Of a DNA stretch of 64,000 bases, positions 37,701 through 47,225 are shown piece after piece. The translations under genes and the position numbers were made by a program. Source of the DNA: Diadema setosum. Its lineage: Eukaryota; Echinodermata; Echinoidea; Diadematoida; Diadematidae. Within the stretch, counting starts at the first letter, position 1. The number at the start of each line of letters is the position of its first letter. The notes below the pieces were generated by a model, which saw nothing but the letters and a program-made list of their open reading frames with translations, had not been told where the DNA came from and did not search any database. The stretch spans positions 34,248,416 through 34,312,415 of the forward strand of contig NC_092704.1 of the NCBI RefSeq assembly GCF_964275005.1, in the 5' to 3' direction.

Positions 37701-40700
37701 TTGTCATACAATTTATGTCAAAGCAAAGCTTTACATTATCTCTACAACTTTGCTCATTACATGTCAAAGGCAACAAAATTTTAAAAAGTTACATGGATTT
37801 GAAAAACAGAATGTGTCTCAGAATAATGTGGCACACATGGGGTTTACACCATGATACATTTGAGGGATGTACAGAAATTGACCAGGCTAAACAGATTTCT
37901 GTTTCAAATGCAAATGTTATTGTTATTGAAAATTTTCAGATGTGTACTGATAAGATTTCTGTGGCAAATGTCTCCCTACATGATCTGCATAATGATATAT
38001 GTATATACAAATATATATATATTTTTTTTGTGTGTGGATAAATTGATACTGTGTGTTTTTAAATAAATTATCTACCAATCAAGTTCATGTTTTGGCATGA
38101 AACCTGAACATAGTACTATGACTTGGCTGTGGTTATGATTGCCTCTCAAATTACCATCCATTTTTACACCAGATTTATATCTTTTTGCACCCAGTTTTTG
38201 TGTGTACTTTCTTACAAGTCAAAATCAATAATTTTCCCTGAAGTTCATTAAATCATACCATGCAATATATAATACTGATATAATACCAGTATGGTATTCA
38301 GATGCCCAATTAATTAGTTGAATGGGGCTAAGGAGCTGAGAACATAAGATCAAATGTGTATGAGACAACATTTATGCAGCTAAAGATTATGTCATTTTTG
38401 AAATTCAATCTGCTGGATATATACAGTTAAACTCGCCTAAGTCGACGTCGTATATGTCGAATAATCGCGTAAGTCGATGATTTTAAAAAGTCCCGATTTT
38501 TCCCCATTGACTTACGTGTATTAATTCACTCACAAGTCGAATTTTGTAAGTCGAATACTCGCCTAAGTCGATGAAATTCCAAGAACACTTTCACGGAAAA
38601 ACCATTGAATTCACTGTGCCTAAGTCGAATAAGATTTTATCGTGTAATAAATCACTGTCATTTATTATTCATTATTTATTACTCATTATTATTTTGTTTG
38701 TCAGATGAGTTTGAGGTGACAAAAAAATGATCTAAAGTATCAAAATTCAAAGCGATCACACCGCATGCGATTGTTGAACTCTCTTCGTGTTTGGAGGTCC
38801 GCTGGTACAGCCCTGTCAGCTGTCGCGCTACGTACGTACGTACAGCGACTGGGCTGTGTATTGCATCCACTCGCAGTATAAGGCGTTCGTACAGTACACA
38901 TGCGTTCATTCACATGTACAGTATAGTATTGAGCTTTGCAGTGTAGCTTGGCATTTGCAGCGCTGTGCAGTGGAGTGGTACGTATGGATGAAGCTGCCGA
39001 GTTTTCAAAGCGAAAAGTAGGGGGATAGTTACGGGCACGGGTAAATCAGAATTGCACCTCTACACGCATTTCAAGCCACGGTATGGTAAACTGGAATCAA
39101 TCACTGCTCAAATGTCGTTCATATTCACTTCCCCAAGGTTTAACAAGGGTGTAAAGTAATCGGACCTGTGCCAATACTAATGCACTGTCCATACAAAGTT
39201 AGCCGGGGCTATGCCGGGCTGCGGCACCGCTCCAGCTCTCGGCTTCAGAGTAGACAACATACATGTACATCATACATAATACGTGTGGTGTAACTGTAAG
39301 TCGATTTTTTTTCGACTTACGCACAAGTCGAAAATCGCCTAAGTCGATGTGTTTTGCTCAGTCCCGAGAAGATCGACTTATGCGAGTTTAACTGTAGTGG
39401 TAAAATCTCTTGTTGTAGATCACTCAATGGGTAATATTGTCATTGTGTACATGGCATGTTTTATTCACTGTACACAGAATGCCAAGGTCTCGATAGAGAA
39501 GAGTGTATCACTATGGCAACAGGCAGACGTAGACAGGATTCAGGGAGAGGAGACCGATGAAGAAGCTGGCCCAGTTCTGGCATACGAAAGCAGGGTTGGA
39601 GCAGCCAAGATCCTGATGGAACTAGAATCATTTGATGTAAGTAGAGCTGTTGCAGCAGAATAGTTGAATTGAATTTGATATACCTGTATCAGATATAAAA
39701 TAGTAGTACATCCAATTTGTTTTGTTTCAACTCTCAGTAAATTGAAGTGAGTTTTTGAAAACTGGCTTTAATATGTAGCGATACATACATTTTGTATTTT
39801 CATACATATTCAGTCACTCCGTCATATTCATTCATTCATTCATTCAGTCAGTCATGCATATATATATATTCATTTATGTATTTGTTCATTCATTCATTCA
39901 TTCATTCATTCATTCATTCATTCATTCATTCATTCATTCATTCATTCTTTCATTCATTCATTCATTCATTCATTCATTCGTGTACATGTTGCCTTTCTGG
40001 GAATCCTAAATTTAACCCACACTTGTATGTTGCATGTACAATTTTGTAGATCGCAGAGACTGTTCTACACACCCTACTGGAGGAAGATGATGAAGTGGTC
40101 CAGGTGTGGTACATGTTGGGACTCCTCCAGTGTGAGAGGAAGATGGAAGAATGCAAGCCTCCTGCCAGATACTACCTGCACAAAGCAAAAAAGGTACTTC
40201 ATATTTATTACTCCTGCCAAGGGAGGAGGTTATGTTTTCTTCAGCATTAGTTTGTTGGTTTGTTTGTTTGTCCATGTGCAAAATAACTCAAAACTTGAGA
40301 ACGGATTTGGATGAAACTTACAGGAAAGAATGAAAAATGACACAAGGAACAGATGATTAAATTATGGTATTGATCCAAGAATTTTTGTGGATGTTATGAA
40401 GGATTTTGGATATTTTGGCAGTTAGGGTCAATGAACTTGGGAGTGCAAGCTGCGCATTTTTTAAGGTTTTCATACGTGCACTAAAGTGCGTGCTCTAGTT
40501 TCTGCCAGGGCGAGGCACGCCGTGCAGCTGGATATTGATGATGCAACAAAAGGCTTCTGTATTGGGAAAACTGGCAACTTACTGGGTGGAAATCGATCAC
40601 TGATCTCTGTGGAAGAACAAGTGGGTAAAAATGAGCAGCTTGGCGGAGGTCTGGGCTCTCGGAGTGCTTCTCTAGTTATGAGAATGGTGTGTTCTTTTTT

Positions 40701-41532
40701 GATGCAATGTAGCCTGTTTGACAAACGTCTTTTCCAACATTAAAATTTGCCATGGTTATTACTCAAAGTACTGGGTACTGTAAAAATCAGAAACATTTGT
40801 GACATGAAACTTTCGCAATTGGAGCTGACTGCTTATTTTGTGGCATGAAATTTTCTTGAATTCCTTACCATGAAAAAATTATGAATGTTCTACATCTACC
40901 TGCGTTCATTGCACTGTGATGACAAAATTTTCATATGCACTTCACTTTCACGAATCTTGTTTCCCAAAATTTTCAACAGTTTTATGCACACGGAAATTTC
41001 TGGTTTTGATACATTATGCATTTATACACCTGGGTAAAAGTTTATGTTGTAGGTGACATGTCTTGTCCAACAGTGTGCATGCTTGGTAGGTTTCAACCCG
41101 AGATATTTTGATTCAGAGTCCACAGTCCTTTCCAATCTACCACTTCACTCCCACTGATGATTATAATTGACAAGCCCTGTCTTTACATGGCCTTTGGATA
41201 GGGTTTGAAGGGAGTTGTAATACCATAACTGTATTCATCCTGTCTTGTAAAGCTTACAACAGGTACATTTAAGAGTAGTTTGGTTTATATTAAATGCTTT
41301 TTATCTATCCTTCTTTTGTCAGCTGTACTGTGCATTAAGCTGCGACGATGAAGAAGTTCTGCAGCACATCGATGAACTCCTGACGTTGTTAGGACCGGGA
41401 GAGGGTGACGAGGAAGACTGGATGGAGAAGAAGGCAAGAGAAGAGGAAGAGGAGGAGGAGGAGGAAGGAGAGGATGGAATCGAGGTTGATAGTGAAGCAT
41501 CATCCGATGAAGAGGAAGATATGGAGCACTGA
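27010..41532 (+). CDS. ACL4: Ribosomal protein L4 assembly chaperone (Acl4 family), nine exons
   Basis: Acl4 proteins hold newly made ribosomal protein L4 and hand it to the pre-60S particle; the yeast protein acts in cytosol and nucleus. Coding exons are 27010-27079, 29446-29564, 30534-30680, 33578-33721, 34615-34730, 35402-35525, 39478-39636, 40050-40193 and 41323-41532. They join in frame to 410 residues, near the fungal length. Residues 6-19 are basic (GQKKRRAKRGHGKN), a likely nuclear signal. TPR-like helices are at about 68-95 (AQRFCQRALQLNPDHVGAL), 106-137 (FGRAITLSPEEGFSKYMYMG), 202-235 and 300-341. The C-terminus (about 370-410) is very acidic. All introns are GT-AG except intron 3, which is AT-AC. 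An acceptor-like TTTGTTTTTAG one base before the ATG hints at a 5' UTR intron. The gene model is strong; the family name rests on TPR layout and the acidic tail. Confidence 0.82.
27255..27634. repeat. Two adjacent inverted-repeat structures in L4 chaperone intron 1
   Basis: At 27255-27414 GTTTACAGTGCGAGGCTCGG is answered by CTCGGCCGAG...GTGTAAAC, with GGCCAAAT/ATTTGGCC pairs inside. At 27506-27634 CCTGAGACGCGCTG occurs twice and its inverse CAGCGCGTCTCAGG once, flanked by CGCTTGATAAACAACA and its inverse. A further GTGTAAACACAAACTGGGCC block is at about 27919. Confidence 0.6.
28165..28292. repeat. Interspersed repeat with CACCAAGGTT start, copy 2
   Basis: This is the same family as 20944-21079: CACCAAGGTTCAACCTTG, then CAGTCAAATTTTGGACAGTG, then GCTTGCTTTACC. 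It lies 440 bases from the oppositely oriented copy 3, so the pair could form a long hairpin. Confidence 0.6.
28730..28862. repeat. Interspersed repeat, copy 3, inverted
   Basis: It reads AGTAAAGCAAGCCACCCATA, then AGTCAAATTTTGGTACGGG, then CCTTGGTGTGGG, the reverse order and strand of copies 1 and 2. It lies in L4 chaperone intron 1. Confidence 0.55.
29446..29564 (+). CDS. ACL4: L4 chaperone exon 2
   Basis: The acceptor is CTGCACACAG with a strong T/C tract and the donor is GTAAAT. The 119 bases complete the split Ala codon and encode DGTPLTRQEVQDLLEERRQV and a further Lys-rich helix ending in IEQLLEK. Charged and probably helical, it leads into the first TPR. Confidence 0.85.
29768..30159. 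mobile_element. TTAA-flanked MITE, uninterrupted reference copy
   Basis: The ends are TTAAAGGGATGGTACAG and AAGATCCCTTTAA, with TTAA at both sides. Subterminal inverted blocks are ATTTTCATCAAATAAAC and its inverse. It appears to interrupt an older TTTCGCAAAG-type element whose left part is at 29641-29767 and whose right flank resumes at 30160. It lies in L4 chaperone intron 2. Confidence 0.75.
30534..30680 (+). CDS. ACL4: L4 chaperone exon 3 (first TPR), followed by AT-AC donor
   Basis: The acceptor is TCATCACCCAG. Exactly 49 codons encode ASDYLDTYEYEMAQRFCQRA and onward to GDGEGAMK. The next bases are ATATCCTTTTG, not GT; this is the U12-type donor consensus. Stopping at AAA joins in frame to CFGRAI in exon 4 and completes the second TPR. 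Confidence 0.85.
31475..32249. mobile_element. 775-bp TTAA element with G/C hairpin ends, copy 1
   Basis: The termini are perfect inverted repeats, TTAACCCTAACTTACCTGGG at each end. Just inside each end is a small palindrome GGGGGGCCATAATGGCCCCCC. The interior is AT-rich with GCGATCGCGCGATC near the right end and no clear open frame. The second copy, 48831-49604, is the same length to within one base. TTAA at the borders fits a piggyBac-type target. Confidence 0.85.
32639..32745. repeat. Short interspersed repeat, copy 2
   Basis: This is a diverged copy of 1171-1267: ATTAACCAGTAGAGGACGTA, then AGTCCCAAATGTACTC, then CGTCTATGAGAAAT, AGCAAAATCA and CCTCAACGGGTTAA. It lies in the AT-AC intron. 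Confidence 0.5.
33006..33328. repeat. Long fold-back element (GGCCC ends, CCATGG-rich)
   Basis: The left arm GGTGGTACAAATGAAACCAT (from about 33021), followed by further CCATGG words and TGTCGCACGGAATATTTCAT, is mirrored on the right by ATGAAATATTCTGTGCGACA and GGTTTCATTTGTACCACC. The centre has many AAATGA/TCATTT words. It ends about 250 bases before the AT-AC acceptor. Confidence 0.75.
33578..33721 (+). CDS. ACL4: L4 chaperone exon 4 (second TPR)
   Basis: It follows the AT-AC acceptor TATATAC; 48 codons run to donor GTTTGA. It encodes CFGRAITLSPEEGFSKYMYM and GQLQEGLEAVQFFQKGVELM. The SPEEGxxKYxYxGQL block is the most family-like segment of the protein. The longer frame opening upstream reads through intron and is not used. 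Confidence 0.85.
34615..34730 (+). CDS. ACL4: L4 chaperone exon 5
   Basis: The acceptor is TGATCAACAG and the donor GTAAGG. The 116 bases encode a polar linker (GDVNGASCSSDEDHA) and the helix ISRAYCSIAEIFLTDA, ending two bases into a Cys codon completed by exon 6. Confidence 0.82.
34977..35162. mobile_element. TA-flanked MITE with pogo/Tigger-like ends, copy 1
   Basis: The left end is CAGTGGACTCCCATTATAAC and the right end GCTATAACGGGAGTGCACTG, with TA at both borders. TTATAACGAA-like words repeat inside. Relatives are at 43464-43648, 43986-44187 and 55435-55630. It lies in L4 chaperone intron 5. Confidence 0.8.
35402..35525 (+). CDS. ACL4: L4 chaperone exon 6 (third TPR)
   Basis: The acceptor is GCTTCTCTAG and the donor GTTTGT. 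It encodes FEEDAEKKCKEALDHALNED, then PNNPEAHQLMASFWLSKDNKE, a typical TPR helix pair with the N-P turn. The 3' tail of an L2/CR1-like LINE begins only about 30 bases past the donor. Confidence 0.85.
35557..37502 (-). mobile_element. Decayed L2/CR1-like LINE (reverse transcriptase region)
   Basis: The frame at 36183-37502 encodes a non-LTR reverse transcriptase: LLLLDYSAAFDTLDH carries the first catalytic Asp (motif A), PQGSVAGPLLFLLY is motif B, and YAMYADDTQIY is the motif C YADD box. It is ended by an in-frame TAA at 36183 (a Gln codon is expected). A frame shift follows, and the C-terminal region resumes at 35794-36102 (YGDRAFSSIAPTLWNKLP). The endonuclease domain is absent, so the copy is 5'-truncated. 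The 3' end reads GCGCCATATAAATGC followed by ATT repeats, typical of L2/CR1 tails. It is antisense in L4 chaperone intron 6. Confidence 0.88.
38424..39394. mobile_element. 971-bp TA-flanked element with iterated TAAGTCGA motif
   Basis: The ends are CAGTTAAACTCGCCTAAGTC and GACTTATGCGAGTTTAACTG, with TA at both borders. The motif (C)TAAGTCGA is repeated at least six times near the left end and again near the right end. The middle (38640-39290) is unrelated sequence without a frame. It is probably a pogo/Tigger-type non-autonomous element, in L4 chaperone intron 6. Confidence 0.8.
39478..39636 (+). CDS. ACL4: L4 chaperone exon 7
   Basis: The acceptor is CTGTACACAG, the donor GTAAGT, 53 codons. 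It encodes NAKVSIEKSVSLWQQADVDR, an acidic loop, and ESRVGAAKILMELESFD. It reads as helical repeat with a family-typical insertion. Confidence 0.85.
39886..39979. repeat. (ATTC)n microsatellite
   Basis: This is a CATT/ATTC tetranucleotide run with one interruption near 39947; shorter related runs start at 39829. The Ile-His-Ser frame across it is an artefact. It ends about 70 bases before exon 8. Confidence 0.9.
40050..40193 (+). CDS. ACL4: L4 chaperone exon 8 (fourth TPR)
   Basis: The acceptor is CAATTTTGTAG, the donor GTACTT, 48 codons. It encodes IAETVLHTLLEEDDEVVQVW, then YMLGLLQCERKMEECKPPAR and YYLHKAKK, a TPR pair. Confidence 0.85.
40215..40679. repeat. Interspersed repeat (GGAGGTTATG start, GGCGGAGGTCTG end)
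   Basis: It begins CCAAGGGAGGAGGTTATGTT and ends near CTTGGCGGAGGTCTGGGCTC then TCTCTAGTT. The opening and closing words are ones I associate with a repeat widespread in marine invertebrate genomes. A CTTGGCGGAGGTAATA fragment also occurs at about 5872. The open frame at 40486-40743 lies in this repeat and is not a gene. Confidence 0.45.
40778..41010. repeat. CTGTAAAA-ended TTTCGC element
   Basis: The left end CTGTAAAAATCAGAAACATT is roughly inverted at AAATTTCTGGTTTTGATACA. It shares CATGAAACTTTCGCAA with the elements at 29641 and 42363. It lies in L4 chaperone intron 8; the edges are approximate. Confidence 0.5.
41323..41532 (+). CDS. ACL4: L4 chaperone exon 9 (acidic C-terminus)
   Basis: The acceptor is TTCTTTTGTCAG; the stop TGA is at 41530-41532. 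It encodes LYCALSCDDEEVLQHIDELL, then an acidic tail with a run of nine Glu and a Ser/Asp/Glu-rich end (SEASSDEEEDMEH). Acidic tails are common in ribosomal-protein chaperones, which bind very basic clients. Confidence 0.88.
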   Translation: MYCALSCDDEEVLQHIDELLTLLGPGEGDEEDWMEKKAREEEEEEEEEGEDGIEVDSEASSDEEEDMEH

Positions 41533-41682
41533 CAGTGAACACAGAGGGACATGAAAAGAGACATTTCAAAAGTTTGACAGACTGATTATGAGATCAGATG
41601 GACCAGGCTGCAAGAAAGGAAGATGGAGGTTGAGATGAAAGATGCCTTACTATGTCACCAAATCCCATCACTTCACAACAAG

Positions 41683-42048
41683 TTAAAGGCATAATTTACC
41701 ATTTGCAGATGAAACAAAAACCCAACATTAGTGCTTTAAAATAGATCTAAAATGTGAGTTAGGGATAGAACAACCACTGTAAAAATTTGAATCCGTATAA
41801 TCGATGTTAAGTATTGTTAAGTACACAAAATGTGAACAATAGTTATAATAAGAATGCTTCCAGACTAAACCGTATACAGTTATGGTTTATGGAAAAGCAT
41901 GCTGATATCTCCCCATATTTTAGGCTTTATTGCAAAAATTTTATATGGTAGGATGTTTTGTGATACAACAGACCTACACATATGCAGCAAATGTGATATC
42001 TTGCACATTTTTGAAATCACTGCTCCCAAAGGTAAACTGGACCTTTAA
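41683..42048. mobile_element. TTAA-flanked 366-bp MITE, stand-alone copy
   Basis: The ends are TTAAAGGCATAATTTACC and ACTGGACCTTTAA, with TTAA at both sides. It is the inverted counterpart of 19624-19990, nearly identical by eye. It starts 150 bases after the L4 chaperone stop codon, so it may lie in its 3' UTR. Confidence 0.8.
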
Positions 42049-42362
42049 AGTTGAAATCCAACAGAAAGTGGAAGCTCCATGAATGGATTGATAGATGGGA
42101 TGGTGGATTGAGGCAAAAGGAGTGAAATACATAAGAGAAAGGAGAAATAAGAGAGGCAGGGAGATTAGCTCAGTTATCTGATTTTTCACGACAAAATTTT
42201 ATTACTATTCTTGAGATTATATATATATATATATCCCTGAAATTAGGAATAAGAAGATGACAATTCAAAAAAAAAAAAATGAATTTGGAAACTCTTGTGA
42301 ATCCATGTACATTGTACTGTACACAATATTTGATCAATACACTGTATTACCATTAATAGGTT

Positions 42363-42534
42363 ATGCATGAAACTTTCACAAATTTTGCAAGGAGCCAAGA
42401 TTCATGGAAGTGAATGTCATTCTACACAATGCATTGAATGCCAGTGGCAATTTGGGGAAGTTTCATGCTGTGAAAAAAGGCCTTTGACTCCAATTTGTGA
42501 AAGTTTCTTGCTGCAAATGTTTCTGGTTTTACAG
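42363..42534. repeat. TTTCACAAA/GAAAGTTTC element
   Basis: GCATGAAACTTTCACAAATT is loosely inverted at AATTTGTGAAAGTTTC, followed by TTTCTGGTTTTACAGTA. It is related to 40778-41010 and 56674-56880. The edges are approximate. Confidence 0.5.
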
Positions 42535-43395
42535 TACATGCAGTTGAAATATGTTGGCATTTTATTATTTCTCAACTGAGATGGCATTCAGGAATGCACT
42601 TCATGCCAAAATGGTGTGTGTTGAGTCAAATATCTGTCGAGTCATGTTTGAAAATGGCATATGGTTCGAGTATTAAGCATCTTTCTTGGACAAATGGACT
42701 TTCATTATGGAAACTAGAATGCCAAGAAGTGCCAACTTGTGCAGCAAATTGCTAATTTTGGATAGGTATGATTGCTTTTTTACACAAGTTTTAGTGCTAC
42801 TAGCGAACCCTGTTATTTGGAGATACAATGTACACCTACACTGTAGTTGGGACTATGAGAATTTTCTGGTTATAGTGAAATCTTGTCGGAATAGACAAAG
42901 CAGATGCAGGAAATACGACAATGCATCTACATGTATTACCAAATACAATTGTACATGTAAATTATCTCTTTCTAATGAAATCTTGTATTTGCATTCGTTA
43001 TAACCCATTCATGACAGAGGATTGCTTATCACACTTTGCTCTTTCTTCCAGTGAAAGAGTGGCTCCAAGTTTTAGGTTTCCTTTTTTCCCTATCATTAGT
43101 TGTCCAGCTTACACAAGTTTTGACTGGAGACTCAGGTTGGAATGTCAATTACATACGTCTTCTCTGCATCTTATCTCACCAAAATAGCATACAAAATCTG
43201 AAACAAAACTAGCAGCACACCTAACAGCTGCAGGCTGTTTTAAGAGGATGTTACATCAGTGGCAGCTATCAAAGTATATTTGGTGGCCTCTGGTAGATAA
43301 TTTACTACAGGGTAACTTAATTCTTGATTAAGTACTTGGATCATGTACAATCGTAGAATAAGTCTGCACAAGTCCAGACTTCAGGATGAATCTGT

Positions 43396-43398
<3 letters not shown>

Positions 43399-43432
<34 letters not shown>
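43399..43432. repeat. (GT)n microsatellite
   Basis: This is a GT/TG run of about 34 bases just left of a TA-flanked MITE. Confidence 0.85.
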
Positions 43433-43436
<4 letters not shown>

Positions 43437-43463
43437 CTGTGTGTGAATAGCAACACTAAAGTA

Positions 43464-43648
43464 CAGTGGACTCCCATTATAACGAAGTCCTCGGGACTGG
43501 TAGTTTTCTTTCGTCTATCGAAATTTCATTATAACTGAACAAATGAATAATAAAATTACATAGATTGGACAATGCTGCAGCCTGAATTTTTGCTTCATTG
43601 TAACTGGAATTTCGTTATAACCATGTTCGTTACAACGGGAGTGCTCTG
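43464..43648. mobile_element. TA-flanked pogo/Tigger-like MITE, copy 2
   Basis: The ends are CAGTGGACTCCCATTATAAC and TACAACGGGAGTGCTCTG, with TA borders. It has the same internal order as copy 1 (AAGTCCTCGGGACTGG, GAACAAAT, GAATTTTTGCTTCATTG). Lies between the convergent genes. Confidence 0.8.
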
Positions 43649-43985
43649 TATAAGCCTTCTGTTGGTCCCATCTCATGTAACTCGTGTTTCGTTGCCTACA
43701 TGCTGTATGTGTCAAAATGTGAATCTAACACTGTATGTTGGAGGAAAGGCAACAGGATGGCAGGCTCTGTTATTACAGGAATACCCATAAAACAAGCTCA
43801 CCAGGATTGAAGATTTTACCCCATTATAACCGGTACATACTCATAAACACAGTATGTAAATGAGACCATGAGCCAAGCACAGCTATGAAAAACTGGGAAC
43901 GTAATTCACCTGGTTAAAAGTGGTATTTCCTTGTCAGCAAGCTCATTATAACTGTTGTAGCATTGTAGCATGACATGTGCATGTA

Positions 43986-44187
43986 CCGTGGACTCCCATC
44001 ATAATGAAGTCCTCGGGATGTGCAGTTTTCTTTCGTTATATCGAATTTTCGTTATAACTGAACAAATAAACAGTAAAGTAAATATGTTTTGTAGAGCGAA
44101 TAATGATTCGGCTCGAATTTTTACTTTGTTGTACACTTGTAGCCGGAATTTTGTTAGAACTGTGTTCGTTGTAACAGGAGTGCACTG
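43986..44187. mobile_element. TA-flanked pogo/Tigger-like MITE, copy 3
   Basis: The ends are CCGTGGACTCCCATCATAAT and GTAACAGGAGTGCACTG, with TA borders. It is the same family and orientation as copy 2, 340 bases away. Confidence 0.78.
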
Positions 44188-44662
44188 TATTGTTTTACAC
44201 TGTACTAAACTCGTTTGTGGTTTGGACCATACCTGGAACAAGTTTAAAAGATTGTTATCCCATGTCAATCTGTACCATCTCAATTATGTCATTCATTGAT
44301 ATCAGAACACTTCCTACTTGTAAAAATTTTATTCAAAAAATAAATGATGTGTATATAATATTCTATTCCCACAAGTAATGCCTTTTTGTGTCTGTGTGAC
44401 CAATGAGTGGATGGAATATTCTCCCCCTGCATACCAATTTTCATAACAGTGTGCATTCTGTTCTGTCCAGTATCTTGAACACACAATAAAAATCCACCCC
44501 TAGAACCTGCACTCTTGAGGAGATTTATATATTGGCTTGTTTCAAGACTACGTAATGTTGCATGTACAGTGTACTGGCATAATACAGGCATGGACAGGTG
44601 GGAAGCTGAAGTTTGTACTGTGAATTATACCTGGTGAACAGATACACATGTACATACACATA

Positions 44663-44845
44663 CTACACCTGTACGCGTGTACATGTAAAGACAAGCCTAT
44701 GATCATCATTGTATGATTTTCTGAGTTCATCTTGGTTTACAGTGCCAAGCCAAGCTCTTGACCCACCAATAATACAAAGAACCACCAACAAAATAAGAAG
44801 TTTTCTGTGGATTTGTGACATACACTTTAATTTACTCAACATCAT
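44663..44845 (-). CDS. Small open frame with signal-peptide-like start (doubtful)
   Basis: Sixty residues from an ATG at 44845. Residues 14-27 (RKLLILLVVLCIIG) are a hydrophobic core after basic residues, followed by GGSRA, which resembles a signal peptide cleavage region. A GTAAAC donor-like site lies just after the core. I found no following exon and no family match, so this may be chance. Confidence 0.2.
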   Translation of the reverse strand: MMLSKLKCMSQIHRKLLILLVVLCIIGGSRAWLGTVNQDELRKSYNDDHRLVFTCTRVQV

Positions 44846-45211
44846 GTGACATGACAGACATAATGTGATTTCAGAACATTGTGGTTGTACTGTAATACTT
44901 TGAGGAGTTGTCAGAAAAAAAAAGTGTTTTTTTTTTTTTTTAACTTGCTGATGCTACAGGTAAATACCATCTAAAATGACAAACATACGTGGTATGGTGT
45001 ATGCACTGTATCTACTGCCCACATCTTACATTTGTGACCTTCACCTGGCAATAGTATAAACAAAGAAAAGTCTTCACAAAACATTTTACATTGTATCATC
45101 TAATCAGACACTGATATACAACGAGCCTGAATACATGAAAGTTATTGATGTTAAATTGGCCCTTTGTGTCAATGGAGATGTGACACTTTGATAAATTATA
45201 GATCAGACATC

Positions 45212-45378
45212 AGGGCCCCATTTCATAAAAGATGTTAGGAAAGTAACTCTTGCTGGAATGGCAACTTCCAATAGCAACAGCCAATCATGAAGCTGGATTC
45301 TTGTTCATGTTGTGACCATGATAACTGACATCCAGCAAGAGTTGCTATCGTATCAACTTTTTATGAAATGGGGCCCTG
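45212..45378. repeat. GGGCCCCATTTCATAAAA fold-back
   Basis: AGGGCCCCATTTCATAAAA is inverted at TTTTATGAAATGGGGCCCT. AACTCTTGCTGGA and its inverse CCAGCAAGAGTT form a second pair inside. It has the same end type as the elements at 1532 and 45603 but a different interior. Confidence 0.7.
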
Positions 45379-45602
45379 GAATAACTCTTGTTTATTTTTA
45401 CACTGTACATATATATTGTTATGAGAGGGAAACTGTATTAAATACAGGTGCATACCAGTTACATTAGAATATAGTGCAAACCAGAAGTGCTGTACTATTA
45501 CCAGTCTCCATACAGGTTGCCATTCATATCTGGTGAGTAAACATTATGTGAACATTCATTAAATAAAAAAAAAAATATGAAGGGTAATCACTCTTATAAG
45601 AC

Positions 45603-45722
45603 CAGGGCCCTGTTTTATGAAAAGATAAAATCGATTTTAAATTTCCTTAACACACAGGCTGCCATACACTTATCATAGAAATCTTATAATCAATTTTAAC
45701 TCTTCATAAAACGGGGCCCAGG
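45603..45722. repeat. GGGCCC fold-back element, copy 2
   Basis: It is the partner of 1532-1652: the ends AGGGCCCTGTTTTATGAAAA and TTCATAAAACGGGGCCC, with AAAATCGATTTTAAATTTCC and AGGCTGCCATACACTTA inside. Confidence 0.65.
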
Positions 45723-45793
45723 TAGTGTGAGGATTCAAGGGTGGCCCGATTCATTTGTTGACCACCGGGGTACATTAAAAAAACATGAAAATA

Positions 45794-46002
45794 CTGTAAA
45801 AGTGGAAATTTTTGCACATTTCCTGCAACCAGAAACTAGCACGAAAATAAAAGCACGCAAATATTTTTTCTTGACAGAATATGTTCCAATAGTTGATACC
45901 TTGATTCTCCGGAATTAAAAACATGCTAAACAAGCAAAACTCTTCTTCTATACCCAGCAGAGTGCGAAAAATTAGTCGCGCAAAAATATCCAATTTTACA
46001 GT
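45794..46002. repeat. CTGTAAAA-ended element
   Basis: CTGTAAAAGTGGAAATTTTT is inverted at AAAAATATCCAATTTTACAG, with TA on both sides. GCACGAAAATAAAAGCACGC in the interior ties it to the TTTCGCG group. Confidence 0.65.
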
Positions 46003-46775
46003 ATGCATCAAAGTGTACGCTTGTTGGTAATGGCCGACACCAGCCAAGACTCTTCAGCTGTGTGTGCACTTACACAGAGCTCTATGATAAAGCTGTACAC
46101 ATTTTGTTAAGGGATTCTCAAATATATCCAAGCAGGGCCAGCTTTTTCACTCCATTGAATCCCAACACTACCAGGTCTTTAAAGTGATTTAAAGAAATAT
46201 ATCACACGATTACTGGATCTTCAATCTTGTGTATAAAACTTAAAAGTAGAACAGGAGGACTTGCCCATTACGTACATATAGATAGGGAAGGAACAAATGC
46301 GGATTGTGGCAGTGCTTATTACAAGTACAATGTTGTAATTAACTTGAAGTGTACAGAACAGTCACACTATGCAAGTCTTCTTCAAACCATTAAGTGTGCA
46401 CAGATCCCTTTAACTTCTCTACAAGTCAGCCAAACATTTTTAATACTCTTAATATCTTGTATGGAACTCGCGTATCTTTCACTTCTTTGACACCACAAAT
46501 AGTTTGTACACATACTTGCGATCTTTCTTTAAACAATTACTCTTAATATGGAAATACATGTATCATCATTTTCGAGCAATGACGAATGACACTTTCTTAC
46601 TAATTACTGCAGTCAACATTCACACATGGCTCTTAAACATCATAGAGTAAGGAAGTTTGATTATGAAAGATCATAAAATTCCAATTACTGTATATGCCAT
46701 ATATTTTTTGAGTCTAAATTTGACAATGTTTGCACTTTGAACAAATTAAACATTTGAATGCAAGGAATCTGAATA

Positions 46776-47225
46776 CAGTTGAACCTCTCGTATCCGGACA
46801 AGTCGGGACCGGGGCTCATCCGGATAAGAGATTTGGCCGGATATGGGAGACTCAATGCTTTATACATGTACATATTATACATACACATGTACTGATGTAG
46901 CCCATTGTAGTACCACATGTAGTAATGTGTATACTGTAACCTTTTCATTGTTACACTCAGTAACAGACCCCAAAATAGAGGTTCGTGTTTGCAAGAATGA
47001 AATCATTTTCTTTTATAAATTCTTGGGATGATTTACCTAAATAATTATTAAGAAATGTATCAAGTATATGTAATTCATGTGTGTTTGTGTAGGAGTTCTC
47101 AAGGAGTTGGGAATCCCCCTTTCCTCCCGTAATTATTAAAAAAAGATTAAAAAATCACGGCGAGATTGCGTCCGGATAATAGAGAGATCCGGATAAAGGG
47201 AGGCCGGATAATAGCGGTTCAAATG
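46776..47225. mobile_element. 450-bp TA-flanked element with iterated TCCGGATA motif
   Basis: The ends are CAGTTGAACCTCTCGTATCC and GGATAATAGCGGTTCAAATG, with TA borders. CCGGATA/CCGGACA-type words occur three times near each end. The terminal CAGTTGAACC and TA target fit pogo/Tigger elements. The interior has no coding capacity. Confidence 0.8.

Noticed and set aside
40486..40743. 85-codon plus-strand frame resembling a small globular protein
   Set aside because: It lies within an interspersed repeat (GGCGGAGGTCTG end) inside an intron.
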